The notes below the pieces were generated by a model. The model saw only the letters and a list, made by a program, of their open reading frames with translations, was not told the DNA's origin and did no database searches. A program made the position numbers and the translations under genes. From Aschersonia sp. MBC 622 (Eukaryota; Ascomycota; Sordariomycetes; Hypocreales; Clavicipitaceae), in NCBI GenBank assembly GCA_030782805.1, contig JARJPL010000024.1:186001-250000 (forward strand): DNA of 64,000 nt. The letters are read 5' to 3'. This document shows, one piece after another, positions 40,891 to 54,500 of the stretch (its first letter is position 1; each line of letters begins with the position of its first letter).

Positions 40891-43800
40891 GGCGATGTCC
40901 TAGGACTGGCGTGGACCGTAGAAAACCAATTCATCTGCCCGTCTGTCGAGCAGCAGCTGTGAGTATATTGTACTCGATGCGGATTGCCGGAGGGCGGGAA
41001 CATGAGTGTGTTAAAACAGGGTGCGAAGCAAGTGAATCTGTCGTCTAAGTGAGTACAGGTCGCTTCTGTAACGCGCAAAACCAATGTTTCTCCATGTCAA
41101 GCCCAGAGTCACGAACCAGCGCGCCCACTCCTATTAATATGAATTTTAGAAAAGCAAGAGAAATGCGCACAAGCACGCCACGGAGTCAACCGAGATCACA
41201 GAAACGGGGTTTGATGACGACTAGGACGAGCGGGAGGCCAGCCTCAGTGGAGCGGGAGTGCGCGTAAGAGCCCTTCACCCCCTCCCCATTTGCTGCCATG
41301 CCATTATCTAAAGCACTATGCTTATTAGTGTACCCATGTCACAAGCAGAGAGAATCAGACCTTGCCCGATCTATTGCATGTAAAAAGAGCCGGCGTCGGT
41401 GGCGGCGGACGGCGTTGGCGTGAGGCAGCACCCTCGATGACCGAAAGTGGGAGCAACATGGCTTTTTACACGAGCTTCCAACCTTGCGCGGTGAGGATCC
41501 CCAACGCCGCGACGTGGTTGGCTGAGGTCTCGGGGGTATCTTGGCTCGAGTGGATGGAGGCATTGGAGAGGATGCAAGTCTGCGTCAAGCGACCCTGAAT
41601 TTTTTTGGGGGGGTTACTCGTGAGGGCGGCTGGATTCCGCACCACACCTGGGGCAACCAGGGGTGAGGATGCTCTTATTATTCCTCACAGGTAGGTTTGA
41701 GTCGTTGACGACAAGAGACTAAACAGAGAGAGGATTGTGGGAACCACCATCGCCCTATGTATGTGTCAACCTGCTGGGTGCCATGTCACGGGCCTCAAGG
41801 TGGCGGGCTGAGCGATTCAACTTTCTGGGGAGGAATAATGAAATGTGCAATAATATCCAGCATGATCGGCAGTATCTGCAAAGAGAAGCTCAAGGAGAAG
41901 CTTCCATTATGGTTTTGCAGCTTGTGGTGGGCGTAACCAAAAAAGCCGTTACCAGTTTCCCCCACAATCGACCATGGCTGTAGGAGTTTAGGAGTTATGC
42001 AGCTGCCAAAAAAAAAAACTCACCTCACATAAGCCTCTATCGTGAATCATGGAGGAAAATCACACTGAACTCGGGCGAGAATTGAGGAACACCCTATATT
42101 AGCTTCGGGTTGCATTCGACAAGCATGCAAGGCCCGGGTCGCTGCCCCCCGGGGTTCCATCAAGAGCACAAATATCCGTTATTGGCTCAAGATTATAGCG
42201 CTATGCTTAGCGACTGAGCTTGTCAGCCTCAGTTGGCTCACCCACTGGAAACTTGCTTTCTTTTTATTACAATATTACCCGGGGCATGCACACTGGTGAT
42301 GAGGTCGCATTTGGCGTTCGCAGCCACTAAATAGCCTCGTCGGTTGTAGCCAGCTGAGAAGCGCCACCGAGGGCCGTTGGGTATTTAGTACGGCCAAGGA
42401 AGCATAAATTTAAGCGGAGGGCCCCCGCGGAGGGCGCGCAATGTACAGAGTTATGTCTGCTCTTGGTGAGCCAAAGCCAATCCCGGTATCGCTTGCGTGC
42501 GGGCTTATTGATTGACTCAAGTCCGCTTCGCAGGACAGCGCGGGGCATCATCACCAGACAAGAAAGAGGTGCAGGACAAATGTAACACAACATGTGTATC
42601 TGTCTCAATATTCCAGCAACAAACTAGTTCTTTTTTCCAGGCACACAACTTTCTCTGCAGAACGCACACCAGAATGCATCCCCCCTGGCTTGCGAATCCC
42701 GCAGCCTAAAGTTTTTGTTTGATTCGTGTGAGTTGCCTGGGTTCGTTCGCTCGTTCGCTTCTTCTGCCATGGCCCATGGACTTCTCAGCCCTTGTTGTTG
42801 TGTACACTGCCGGCCGCGCGAGTACCATCATCCCCTGCCTGGTTCGTTCTAGGCTTCTAACTTATTATAAATAGCCCACGCGGAATCCCTGAGCCAGCCC
42901 GCAGTGCTCGATCCGGTAATTTTTGGCGGATTTTCCAAAATTCAACAAGCTCTGGGAGTCTGGGGCCCACGCCACGCCAACAAGGGGGGCAAAAAACGCT
43001 CCAGTCAAGGATCGGAAGCAAATTGAAATCTGTCCGGGTTAAAAAAGCGTTTGTGTAAATTTCCGATTCTCCGGTCATGCAGCCTAAAGATTTGTCCAGG
43101 AAATATCACACAACACTAAAAGCTGTGCACTCGTCGGTACGACTGAGCCTGGACCAAGGAAACATCTGAGAACCGTTATATAAATAGACTTGTCTCCCCG
43201 ATAATAAACAGCGGTTTATATTAAAGTCTAATTCCGCACCTGCACCGTGACTAGGCTTGTTGACCTGCTTATTGCCATGTGTCATTGAACGCCCACCTAG
43301 AACCTTTTCAGCCGCAAACATCTGGTCATTCGCGATTCGCAGTTCCCAAGCAGCAAGCCACATTGTCTCATTTCCTTGAGGAAGAGGCTGCATTGAATGC
43401 CGTCAGAGAACAACAGATTCCCCGCTAGTTATCTTCGTACAAGCTCATCTCAGCCTGGCAGACACCCATCTCATGGGGCGATGCGGAAAACCACATGGGC
43501 AACAGTGGAGGGGGACGGAGGGGAGGGGAGGGCCATGATCGGGACCGTTCGTTCCGAACCCCAGCGAAAGCCCGACCGAGAAAGGCCATTATAAACTGGT
43601 CAATTTGCTTATAAGCCACGCCGGCATGTGAGATGTAAAAAAGCCGCTCAGCTGAGGCCCTCGCCACCCCTACGAGGCGGAATCGCTTGGCGACACTCAA
43701 AAGCATGCCCCCTTTTTTTAGTTTTCTCGTCTCCTTTGACAGCTGGCGGAAAGTTTCTTCTTCTTCTTCTTTTCCCCCCGGGGCCTTGCCTGCATGATGC

Positions 43801-44711
43801 GCCGGCGGCGTTATAATGCACCTTGCCGGGGTGACAGGCCGCGCCATGTGCCCATCCACCACCCCATCCATATCAATCCCCATGCTTGAAGGCGGAAAAA
43901 AAAAAAAGAACAAGTCTAGAAAACAAAAAGTTGCCCAATGCTTCCAACTCCATTACGCCCTACGGCGGACTCGTTAACCGTTCATGGCCAAGTCCAGTTG
44001 TGGCTTACTTCTGGCTGATTAGGCCCTACCTACGGAGTACTATGGGCGAGCATTACTAGCCAACCAGTGCAGCATGTTTCCTCTGTAGATAGATATATTA
44101 GCTAAACGACTTTTTTGGCAGTGCACTGAGGTCGCCTCTGGTCAGATGCCTCACCCTACGTAGCTTCTGCTTTGAAGAAACTGGTCGTATATGCTCTCAC
44201 CGCAAGCCTGTCCCTGCTGCCATCCATGAGCCCATGGTCGGCAGTTTTTTTTTTTTTTTTTTTTGTTCTTTTTCAGGTCTAGGCTTGTGTCATACCGCGA
44301 TCTCGAATCACGATTTCACCACGGCGCTCGATGTAGCGTGCCGTTTATAAGCAGCCACATCACGCAACAGGGACAGAACATCCAAGTGTGTACTCCAAGA
44401 AAACTGTATTGATCCCAACTAGCACCTATTCTTCGAAACCTTTGCGACGAGCCGCCCTAATCACTATAATCCCACACCCATTGAGCTGAATGAATATTTC
44501 AACAAGGCGGCGCCTTGAATCGGTGTGGCAGACCTCTTGCTCACGCACGTACGTATCATTCTTCATCTGTCCTAGGCGTCGGCACAGTTCACAGAAGCTG
44601 TGCAGCTTTGCTCCCGTGACTAGCTAACTTTGTATCCTTCTTTCAAAAAGAAAGAAAAAAAAAGCCCTGGCCAATTTTGCAGCATCAAGATCAAGGTTAG
44701 GAGTGCTCCTC
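40891..44711. other. Intergenic region, no gene seen
   Basis: About 3.8 kb without a supportable gene. Short frames have no family features. A TTC-repeat stretch lies at 43757-43771 and a T-run of about 21 at 44246-44266. Several AT-rich and GC-rich blocks alternate. Confidence 0.55.
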
Positions 44712-45545
44712 TCAATCACGGAGCGTCGACATGCCAACCCCGTCAAACAGGGGCATCAAAAAGGCGTCTAGCCTCTCGCTTTTGATCGCCATGTCGTTGA
44801 ATTCTCGGAGCGCTTCAAGCGACTGGCGATCACGAGAGTCGGCCCAAGGATTCTCATTGCTGTCGTTGGCTACAAGGCCGCGCCGCAGGACATTGTCCGC
44901 AAGTATGACACCGCCCTTGCGCAAGAGCCTCGAGGGCGCTCCGGGCTGCGACTTTTCGAGAATCGTGCGCAGATAAGATGGGTAGCCCGTCTTTTGGGCA
45001 TCAATGAAGACGAGGTCATAGGGCTCATCGGGACTGAGCTTGGCCAAGCTAGCGAGAAGAAGCGTCAGTAAATGTCGGTTTTCGTTTGGTCACTCTTTGC
45101 ACGCCCAACGTCTGTAAGCTCTATTGCTCTGCTTTCCATGGCACAAAACTTACGTCTCGAGGGCATCGCCTTGAACCACCTCTACATTTGCGATGCCGTG
45201 CTTTTTAAAGGCATCTCTGGCCGCGTCGGCGTACTCGGCCACGAACTCGAGGGTTGTGACCTTGCCGTCTTTGCCCACGGCGTTTGCCCACACCATGGCA
45301 GAGTACCCAACAAAGGCACCAATCTCGAGCACGCGCTTAGCCCCGATGGTGCGCGTGAAGAATGTCTGAAACTGTGCTTGGAGGTTGGATATCATGTACT
45401 CCATGTCCGGATGGTTCGCGACAATGTTGGCATGGTAGTCGGTGATGTGCTTTGGCAACGCCTCTGAGTGGGCGGCCGCGTATTCTATGACACTGTTGGT
45501 GACATTTTCATTTGGGTACAGTGCATTGGTGTTGGCGGATTTCAT
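44712..45545 (-). CDS. Class I SAM-dependent O-methyltransferase (CCoAOMT/COMT type)
   Basis: Metal-dependent small-molecule O-methyltransferase, 242 residues, from exons 45154-45545 and 44712-45048. The 105-nt intron (GTAAGT donor, CTAG acceptor) joins QGDALE to TLAKLSPDEPYDLVFIDAQK. Motif I for SAM is RVLEIGAFVGYSAMVWANAV. The metal and catalytic Asp lies in FIDAQK, where many relatives have FIDADK or FIDAHK. KGGVILADNVLRRG follows as the second metal-site strand, and the end VGMSTLRD fits the family (usual GLxxxRK or similar). No signal peptide is seen. Such enzymes methylate catechol-type phenolics in fungi, but no phenolic pathway genes are near, so the acceptor is unknown. Confidence 0.9.
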
Positions 45546-48500
45546 GATTTTGATGTTTGCCTATTATGTTGATGATTGTTGAACATTCAAGGCCAACTGG
45601 TAAAGGTGAGGAGCTTGTTTTTATGTACAAGCTTGTCGGCGCTAAAAGCACATCGCCGAGCCGGCCCGTATTGTCATGTTTCGCAGTGACGCGTCCAATC
45701 GCTGATGAGGCAATGCACAAAACGACTAAACAAATGGGCAATAAAGTCGCAGATGGATCATTGGACTCACTACTATCATTACATCCTGAATTAAATAATT
45801 TAGCGTTTTCCCTTGGGTTGCCTTCTTTCTTCTACGCTGGAGGGCTAATCCGTTGCCTGAATAGACGCGGGGTATCTACTACACAAAGTAGAGACATGGC
45901 CAAAGGCCTACCTTACTGGCTGACCGACCTTGTATTATCAAATTCCCTTTGCTAATTGGCCTTGGTGTACGGCCCTATGCCCAAAGTGATTATCGCCGGC
46001 GTGATCCAACCAGACACGCCGCATATCAACAGATTACTCCAGCCGCACCCGGATGTCTGCGGGGTACTCTTGCTCGTTTGCGTGGGATGCAAACTCCGCC
46101 GAACACTGCGAGATGTGCTCATTGTGTTTACCAGTAGAATGCTTCACCGACTTTACTTTTCCGTACAATAACAGACTGACAGATGATGCAACCACTCATT
46201 GCTACGCTTGCCTCCGTGCCACGTAACATGCTGCACCTGTGGCGTCTCGTTCTCCGTAGCTAAGCGCCGAGAGGCTCTTACGTATTGCGAAGCTCAACGG
46301 CGAGCATATATTTACATCACGTCACTCTACCATTCCTAAGAAGCTGCTGCCGTCTTAGCTACGAGTAGAAGCAAAATTAGCCCCTAGTGTTCTATAAGCG
46401 ATGAAGTCAACCCAGTGTTACTACCGACTGAGCAGTCAGACACAGACAAGCTCAACCTGAACCGCGGAACATGGCCTCAAGTAAAAAGGCGGAAACCCAA
46501 CCCCCCCCCCCCCCAAAAAACCCCTTGAATATACACTGCCTGCGCGGGCTCGATTCGCGGCCCGTGAAAATTGCAATCTGTTGGTGCGGCCGGACCAAGC
46601 TCAGAGGCCGTGGCGCAAACTGTTGTTTGTTCGCGACAACCTTGTCATTTGTACTGAGGTCTCGCCGAGATCTAAATATACCTATACCATACAATGGCAA
46701 GTCAAAGCATACCTTGCAAGATTGCTACTCTAGCTACTTGCATGAGCTCCAAAATGGACATCAAAGCACTCAAGCGAATGTCGGTTTTACAGACAATTAA
46801 TTCTCAAATCAAGGCTGAATCCCACCACATGTGTTCACAAAGTTGACTCTTATAAAATTTGGTCACTCATCTTCTTGCATTAATTACGTGGACCAGAATG
46901 GGGCAGCATTGCGATTCATTGAAGTAGAGTGTCAGGCGCTGCCCCTTGGCTTGCTCTGAGAAGGTCAATCAAGCAAAGCTATACAATAAGCCATCTACCT
47001 CGTCTTGCCTTCATCCATCTATCCTACCTCACACTACTAGAGGTACTTCAAGGTGAAAGCTTCCATGCGAGAGCTACTGATGGCGTTAGAGTTTGGCGGT
47101 TTGGACCAAGTTGCCCACAACACCGGCGAATAAAGCGGGATCCAGAACTTACTATGCTTCAAGGCCAGAAACTACATCAGTCTCATCGTTGAGGAGTCGA
47201 ACAAGTAGCCCAATCCAGTCCTGCGTGGTCATAGATCGATTAATATATCTCGAGTTCGTACATTGGTATCGCATAGCTATGCCCAGTCGCGGGATGACGT
47301 TCGGGACTGGGTTGCCCACGGGCCGATCCTAACATTGCTATAGTTGGCCAGATGCCAAAGACTCCGCTGTATCTCTTTTACACGTTGCATGACTCATGAT
47401 ACGCAATGGCTACATGTGCCACGCTCGAAAGTTCCTTCAGCGCAACCAAGGTCGTTGAAGCGCTTATCAGCGGCCAATAGCCGCGCCTTGATTCCCTTCA
47501 CTAGAAGCTGTAATTTGCTGAGCTAGTTACAGCCAAAGTCTCCAAATGCCCTTACTTTGTCCTGCACTTGCAAGTAAATACGTCAACTCCGTCTCATCTT
47601 CTTGCCGCCACCGAGCCTTGCCTTGGGTTGTATATCCCGAGCAGCGAGACAGCAGCCCTGGCCGCGCCTGAAGCGGTCCCATTTGAACTTGTCGCGACGG
47701 CACGTGCTCTATCAATGGCTGGCGGCGCTCTCGCGCTGTCGATGCCACAATGTGTCTCCAAGTCGGAAACTAGGCTGTCCGCCCTTGATTCTCTGGCCCT
47801 CTTCATCTCCACGACAAACGTGCGGAGCCTCGAGACTGCTGAGCAGCAGAAGATGACCAAGGGGACTTGTCCATGAAGCTGCCAGTGACCATGACACTTT
47901 ATGGTGGCAAGGTCCCCCTCCGCGGTCTTGCCCAGGGCGAAATGTACGACATTGAGGTCATGTTGTTGCATGTACAGGAGCTGGCGTGATCACTCCCTCT
48001 TTGTAGCCACGAAATGGTTTAGAGACCTCATTGCCGTCGAGGGTTGCATTCAAGTGCCTTCGGAGGGAACACCCCTTCCCTTATATATTTGTTCAAGTTA
48101 CACAGATGAATCGGTTTTGGCACATGTCTCTGGTAGTGACGGTCAGTATTGACTACAAAAGGATCACTATTCGGTGCTGCGCGGTATGATACAAGGTGCG
48201 ATTGGTCTCAGTCTGTCATTTAGACCAATGTTAGGAATAGTCACCAGACTGTGTACGTTGGCATATTGCTGTAGCATTCTGCAGCCCGTGTGTCGTATTT
48301 CTGGCCTTGGCTTAATATTTTCCCTATTGCATTGACTAGTTATAACTAGGTGAAAAATCATCAAGGGAGCTTTGAGCATGATGACTCGCGTGTCACTCTC
48401 GAATTTGCCTTGAAAGAACCCTGTCCGATGCCCACGTTTATCAGGGAACAGGCTACAGTAACAATAGCGGTAAGCCGTTATCGATCATGGGTAGTGGCCA

Positions 48501-51500
48501 GAGGCTGGTCACACAGTTGGCTGCAAGATTGCTGATGGCCATCACATTCGACAGGGGATAGGGGCGCGGCCAGCCTACGAATCATGATATTTGCGAAGTG
48601 TACGTTGCTTGGATGGAAGAAATGAGCAGCTGATGAGGGTGGCAAGTTGATAGACCACGGTGAGGGAGGAAGGGGTTTCGTATTATTATTAGCGGCGTGG
48701 GTGCAGCTGGGGCGGATCCGTGCTTGTTCTCACTTGTCAACTGGGTGACGAAACAGACGCCTCCCCTCTCTCTCATTTTTTATACTTGTTAGGTATACTT
48801 TGGACTTGAAACTCATAAGTATTTCCCCCAACTATAGTATATCTGCCCTCTGGTATCTTAATCGCTTTTCTTATGGGCTTTGATTTGTCTTTTTCTTTCT
48901 AGTTACTGCAGTATTCACAAGCCTATCATCCCCCCTTGTCAGTATCGTTATTAGCCTTGTTCAAGAGGGGCGGCGGTACCTCAGATTGCAGGATTCGGGG
49001 CAGGGGCCTGGTGATGAGGGTGTGGAGGTGTATCAAAGGTGTAGAGTTGCGTGTGCACACAATCTTTTTTTATTTTTATTTTTATTTTTTGGCATCAACT
49101 TGTATCATCATTCGGTTGTAGGAAACCCCTGAACTAGCTGCACTGGAATTGCCCAGCGATAAGTTGGCACAGGAAAATCAAGGACTCCTCTTCAGAAACA
49201 CAGCAAGTGACTGCTGAAGCTCTGTGCTGAAGCACAGAGTACAAGGCTGAGCTTCCTCGTAGTGGTACAGACAGACCTTGTGTCATCGGACCCATATTCC
49301 ACACAGGCGCACACACGACACGGGCTGGAGGCTTTCGAGGCAAAAGCTACTCCGTATCAGTAGTTAATACTGGGTATAATTACCGGTCCATTCTGGGCAC
49401 CAACAGCGCCGGGGGTGCAAGTTGTGGTGTCCAACAGGCTGCATCATGGTGCATTCCAGGCGCTGACGATCAGCGAGCATTGGGGGGGGGACATCGCGAC
49501 ACACATAGGGAGTTGTGGATGGCACGCACTCTGTCGCTGCTGACCGCAAAACGCATGCTGGGTTTGTTTTGAGCAGCCTTTCATTCTTTCCAAGTCGAAA
49601 TATCGGGAAGCACCCCCCTTCCTCCCCGGCCTGTGCAAATGAACAAAAAAAAAAGGGCACCAGTACTTGAAACAGGGACAGGAGGGCGCACGACACACGA
49701 CGCCTAGTATTTAAGGAGTTTGGCAGTTCAAGCAGTATCCGTACGGCAGCAAGACAACCGTGCCCAAGTTCGCGTAAAGTGGTTTTGAGCGGCAAGGACT
49801 TGTTGGTGGTGAATCTAGTGGTGACACGCCCTTTTCATTTTCCATTTTCTTTTCTCCTCCGGCCAGTAAGCGTCAGGCGAATGAATACAAGAATTGGCAG
49901 GTGGCAAGGCAAGGCAGATGGCCAGAAAACCAAAGTAATAGCGAAATTAGAGTTGAGGCGGCGTAAATCAAGAGGCAAACGCATCACCTAAACCCGGTCA
50001 TTCAAGGCAAAGAGAAGGTTAATAAGAAAAGCAAAAAAAAAGAAAAAACAAACAACAACAAAAAAGAAAATAATAAGTCCAATCAATCAAAATGCAGGGT
50101 GGACTTTCTTCTGCATCCCTTTTGCCGTAGCCGTCTTGGCCAGCCCACAGCAAACTTTGGCGCTACTTCAAGTTTTGAAGTCTAACAAATTTGCAGCAAT
50201 ACTGGATGCTTTTGGATCGAATGCACATGATGCTTGGAGTTTATGGTGTTTTTTTCGCAACCTCCCCCCTCTCTCCCCCACCCACTGGAAGGCCCTGACT
50301 CGGGTAGTTGGATGGTGGCATTTTCCCTTTTTTTGCTTTTTCTTTGTAAACTAGCATACATAGGTATTTACCTCTTTGCTCTTGTCCCTACCTGCGCCTG
50401 CAAACTTCCACCTCCAGTGTGTCACTCTGGGGCTTGCTCCAACGAATGGCCGATCCTGTGGATGCTGGTTGCTGACGCCTCTTTTTTTACTAGCGCCCCT
50501 TCTCTCTCTCTCTTTTTTTTTTTTATAAAGAAAAAAACATCCCCCAGCCTGGCTCATTATCCGCCGTCAGCCCCCCCGGCTCCAGCGGTGTCTCCGTACA
50601 TATGTACTTTGTTGTTTCTGTACATGCACATTTGTTGAATAATAAAGAGAGCAAAAAAGCAGCTTCTGCGTTGGCAACTACACTGTTAGCTAGCCCGACA
50701 ACTTCCATATCCTTGCCAAAGCGAACCAAAAATGTACATTCATTAGCTGACGTTAGGCTCTTGGCTCGTTCCAGGCCTATTTCCAGTTTGTGCAGGTGGT
50801 GAGCTCTGGGGCAAGGCAACAGGATGGACCGCATTGATAAGCCAGGCCCATGTGCACAAGAACGGCTGCGACAACCGCGGCCCTCTTTGACCCCCCCCCC
50901 TCTCTCTGTCCCCGGTTCCCATGGCCATACCAACTCACAGTGTAACTCACCTGTAGCCTCGAAAATGTTGCGGCGTCTCGCATGCTGCAAGGCGAGCAGC
51001 CTTGCTCATTTCTTTCTTTCTTTTTTTCTTTTGATGATGAGAAAGGGCAGGGAATTCTTCTTCCCTGAATAAAGCAACTGCTCAAGATCAGGGCAAGGCC
51101 GCAATCTCGCGTCCCGGGTGGCAAAGAAAAAGGACGGAACTATCCATTGCCCTGAGCTGAATAACACGGCAATATGAGACCTTCTCTCTCCCCCATCCCG
51201 AGTTCCTCATCTCGAGTTCACGGAGGGGAAAAGCCGTCGTGCCAGCCTGCCAGGCCACCCGCGGTGGGGACCGTCATCCTCATGCTCACTCATTTGTTGC
51301 ACTGGTCACTGGTGTCCCTTTTTTTTTTTTTTCCCTCTTCCCAGCCGTGCAATTTTTCCCCAGTTCTTTTTGCTAGCGTTGGTGAGAGTCTCTCATGCCA
51401 TTTCGTGCTTGTAACATGAGCGAGCTATAAGTATTGATCCACTACAAACGGATAAGCAGTAATGAGTTACCGTGCAACACTGCTAGTTATTAGTTATTTA

Positions 51501-54500
51501 CGCCAAAAACAGCCACCAAAGAAAGGCCAACAGGGGGGGAGAAGAAGATACGGATACGTAGCCATGTCAAAATCGACGGGAGAGACGTGAATAAAAACTG
51601 GGTTCGAATACTCGAGCCAGCCAGCCATCGGCTCATGAACAAATGGCACACCCCGCCGTCACAGCTCTCAAGTTGATACAACCAAATCCAGCCATGTTAG
51701 CGCAGAGACCTACAGAGGTTGTGCAAGCCCAATATCGCCCACTCGCCCAAGATGCCCTTTGTCCATCTTTCATTGGAATGACTTGATATTCTTTTGATGG
51801 ACAGGCAGTATTGCCCAATCAAGCATGAGGCGTTTTTGCTTGCAGTCGCTTTTTCTCGTTCCCGGTGTACGGAGCACCAATCGTCACTGCCGACTATCAG
51901 TATCCAAGCAAGTAGATGCACATACCTCAGACAGGGGTCATGCATAGTAGTGGCGTCCCGCCTTCTCTTTTCCGCCTGGCCCTGACCAAGGGTTGCATGC
52001 ATCCTGAATAAGTACTGCTGGTGTCGCCTCGAGACTTCCTCAACCTCGATCTCTCTCACTGGTTGTTTGCTGGGCTGATATAATTATCAAATACGGAGTA
52101 ACTTGGAGCTTGGGGATCTCACGAGTCTGGCCCTAGACGATTCCAACCCGCTCGCCAGTTTGAAAAGTGTTATGCCACCCACTCTGCATGCTGGCTGGAG
52201 CGATCACGGCTGCGGCTTGTTGAGAGGCTTTGACTCGTCGTCAGCAGTACTATGAAGCCGCGCGGCGACACCTTGTGCTACACAAATGGTCTCTTGTTTT
52301 CCTCTTGTTGATGATGCTTTGTTCCCTGTCAAACTGTATTAATCGTCATGGCTGGGAGTAAACCCATGACGCAACAGTATGACCCGGGCACAAGGCCTCA
52401 ATGTATTCTCGCTCTGCTGCAGTCAGACAGTTGCATCTTGTCCATCCATAGCCAGCGCCTCGATGATATTATAGTAATTAATAACGATGACGACTTACAG
52501 CCGTGCCTCGGATAAGCCAGCTCACTTGGCTTTGCCAAGTTCTTATTACTGGTCAGGCTGCTACTCAATGAAGCGACCGCCTGCTGCGCCATTGGGATGC
52601 CGCGCCCGCTTTCCCCTCAGAAACACGCGCTAACTAGGTACCTAAGAAATATTTAGCACCAGCCCACCAACCCACGCAACCATGTACCCATCCCGCGACA
52701 GGGCACAGAAGCCGTGTCAGCTGGGCACGTCGGCTCGTCACAAAACGTTCTTCCTGCACACTACCTTGTCCTGAGGGCGAAAAAAACATGCGCAAAGGCA
52801 CGAGGCGCGGCCTGAAGGTCGCTGGGCTCTCGGTGCAGGACTCACTCCTCAGCAAGAGCCAAGCCAGGAATAGGCATGAGCCTAGAGTGGCCTACGCGTC
52901 CCATACCGCCGCACCACACCCGTCCCTTTGTTCAGAGAGACTGCAGGATTCCCGGGGGACTTGCTGCGTGTCCGCGTGTGAGTCTGAAAGGGCCTGACAA
53001 CGGTATCGATACGGGACGGGCTCCACAGCATCAATAGGCAGCCAGTCTTCCAAAGTAATATTGCTGATTATCGGCCGTGTATGGATCGGAGTATGGCAGA
53101 GGCAAAAGGCTACATATACTCTTCAACATGGCTTTGTTGAGGTACTAGGAGGCTAGAACATTCTTCGTCAAGGATTTTTCGTAATCACCCAACACGTCAC
53201 GTAATACGAAGCGTCTACTCATGGGGCGCATTCTCGCACAATAAATGGTGATGGCTGTGGTTTAGGCCTTGTCGAAAAGCTCTGGACTGGGGCGTCGTCG
53301 GCGCGAAGCATGCTTGTAGCTATTTACTGGAAAGTTCCAGTCTAATATTTAAAAGGCGGATCCGGCTACCTTTGGCGAGGTATCTCAGGGCGGGGATAAT
53401 GCTGGACAAGGTACTTCGAGGTTGCCGTCACTCTGTAGTAGGCTGCGCAGTGTATTGGAGCCGCTCAAGGCGTACTTGGAGACTGTGTCGCGCCGGCAGT
53501 GTCTGATGAGGAGGCAAGGAGGATGCAGTTTGCGACAAAGCACAAGCACCAGTTTTGTGAGGCAATGTGCATTTTGTCAAAGGTGTGGTACTGTACTGTC
53601 AGAGCTGGATGAACGTCTGTGTGCTCCCTACTCCGTACGGACAGTGTTGATGAGGCATGTACCGTTGGGTAGTTTGTGGTGAGGACGGACGGGCCAGAAC
53701 GGTGGAGCTTGCGTGCTCTTCTGCTTGCATATCCATCTGTATTCAGTTTTGAGCTCAAAGTAATAATGATAGGTGACAATTGGCCGACTTGGCTTGCGCC
53801 ATGCCGGAAGAAACGGTAAGTTGGGTCAATGTACTGGTACGGGTACCGTGACGGAAGGGTGGCTAGCGCAGGCAGACTGGCATCTATGTATTCGTAGAGA
53901 GCCACAGCTGGGTACTTGTGTACATATTTTGTACATGGCATGGATCAGAGGCTCGGGGCTATGGCACGAATCAATCATGATTCTTATTTATGTGGTAGTG
54001 GTCGGGTGGCTCCCTTTTTTGCCGTGTTATGAGGGTGTGTCACCAGTCGGCTAGTGAGCGGCGGTCAAGCTTGATACTTGTAACAGGACGTGCAAGTTGA
54101 AAAAAAAAAATGGAATAATATGCCAAAGAGGGAACAAACAGCAATGGATAACTAAAATTGTAAAGAAAAAAAAAGTAATCCAACAAGGGGGGGGCCCCAA
54201 GAATGGGAAGCATGGGGTGGTTCGAGGCGACGACTGACCAGTGACAAGGCGGCGTGGCAAAGGCAGGCTCGTAAACGGGGCCGCTCCCTTTCCTGTGTCT
54301 TGTCGCAGCGCACTGGAGCCAGGCGCAGGTGCAGGCGCTAATCGTGATTGGAAAAGTCGCAGCTGCAAAGGGCATGGTGTTTTGGGGTTTTGGGGCGTCG
54401 GTCCAAGGCGTGGGAAGAGTAAAGGGGATAAATGTCTGGAGGGGCCGAAGATGTGAAGACGAGCGAGATGGCGAAACAAATAGAGGTCGATAACAACGAT

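Noticed and set aside
43425..43913. 162-codon minus-strand open frame
   Set aside because: Starts in a phenylalanine run encoded by poly-A/T sequence, has no recognisable domain, and its composition matches simple-sequence DNA rather than a protein.
51600..51625. GGGTTCGAATAC, resembling a tRNA B-box
   Set aside because: No matching A-box, acceptor stem or anticodon arm at tRNA spacing upstream or downstream.
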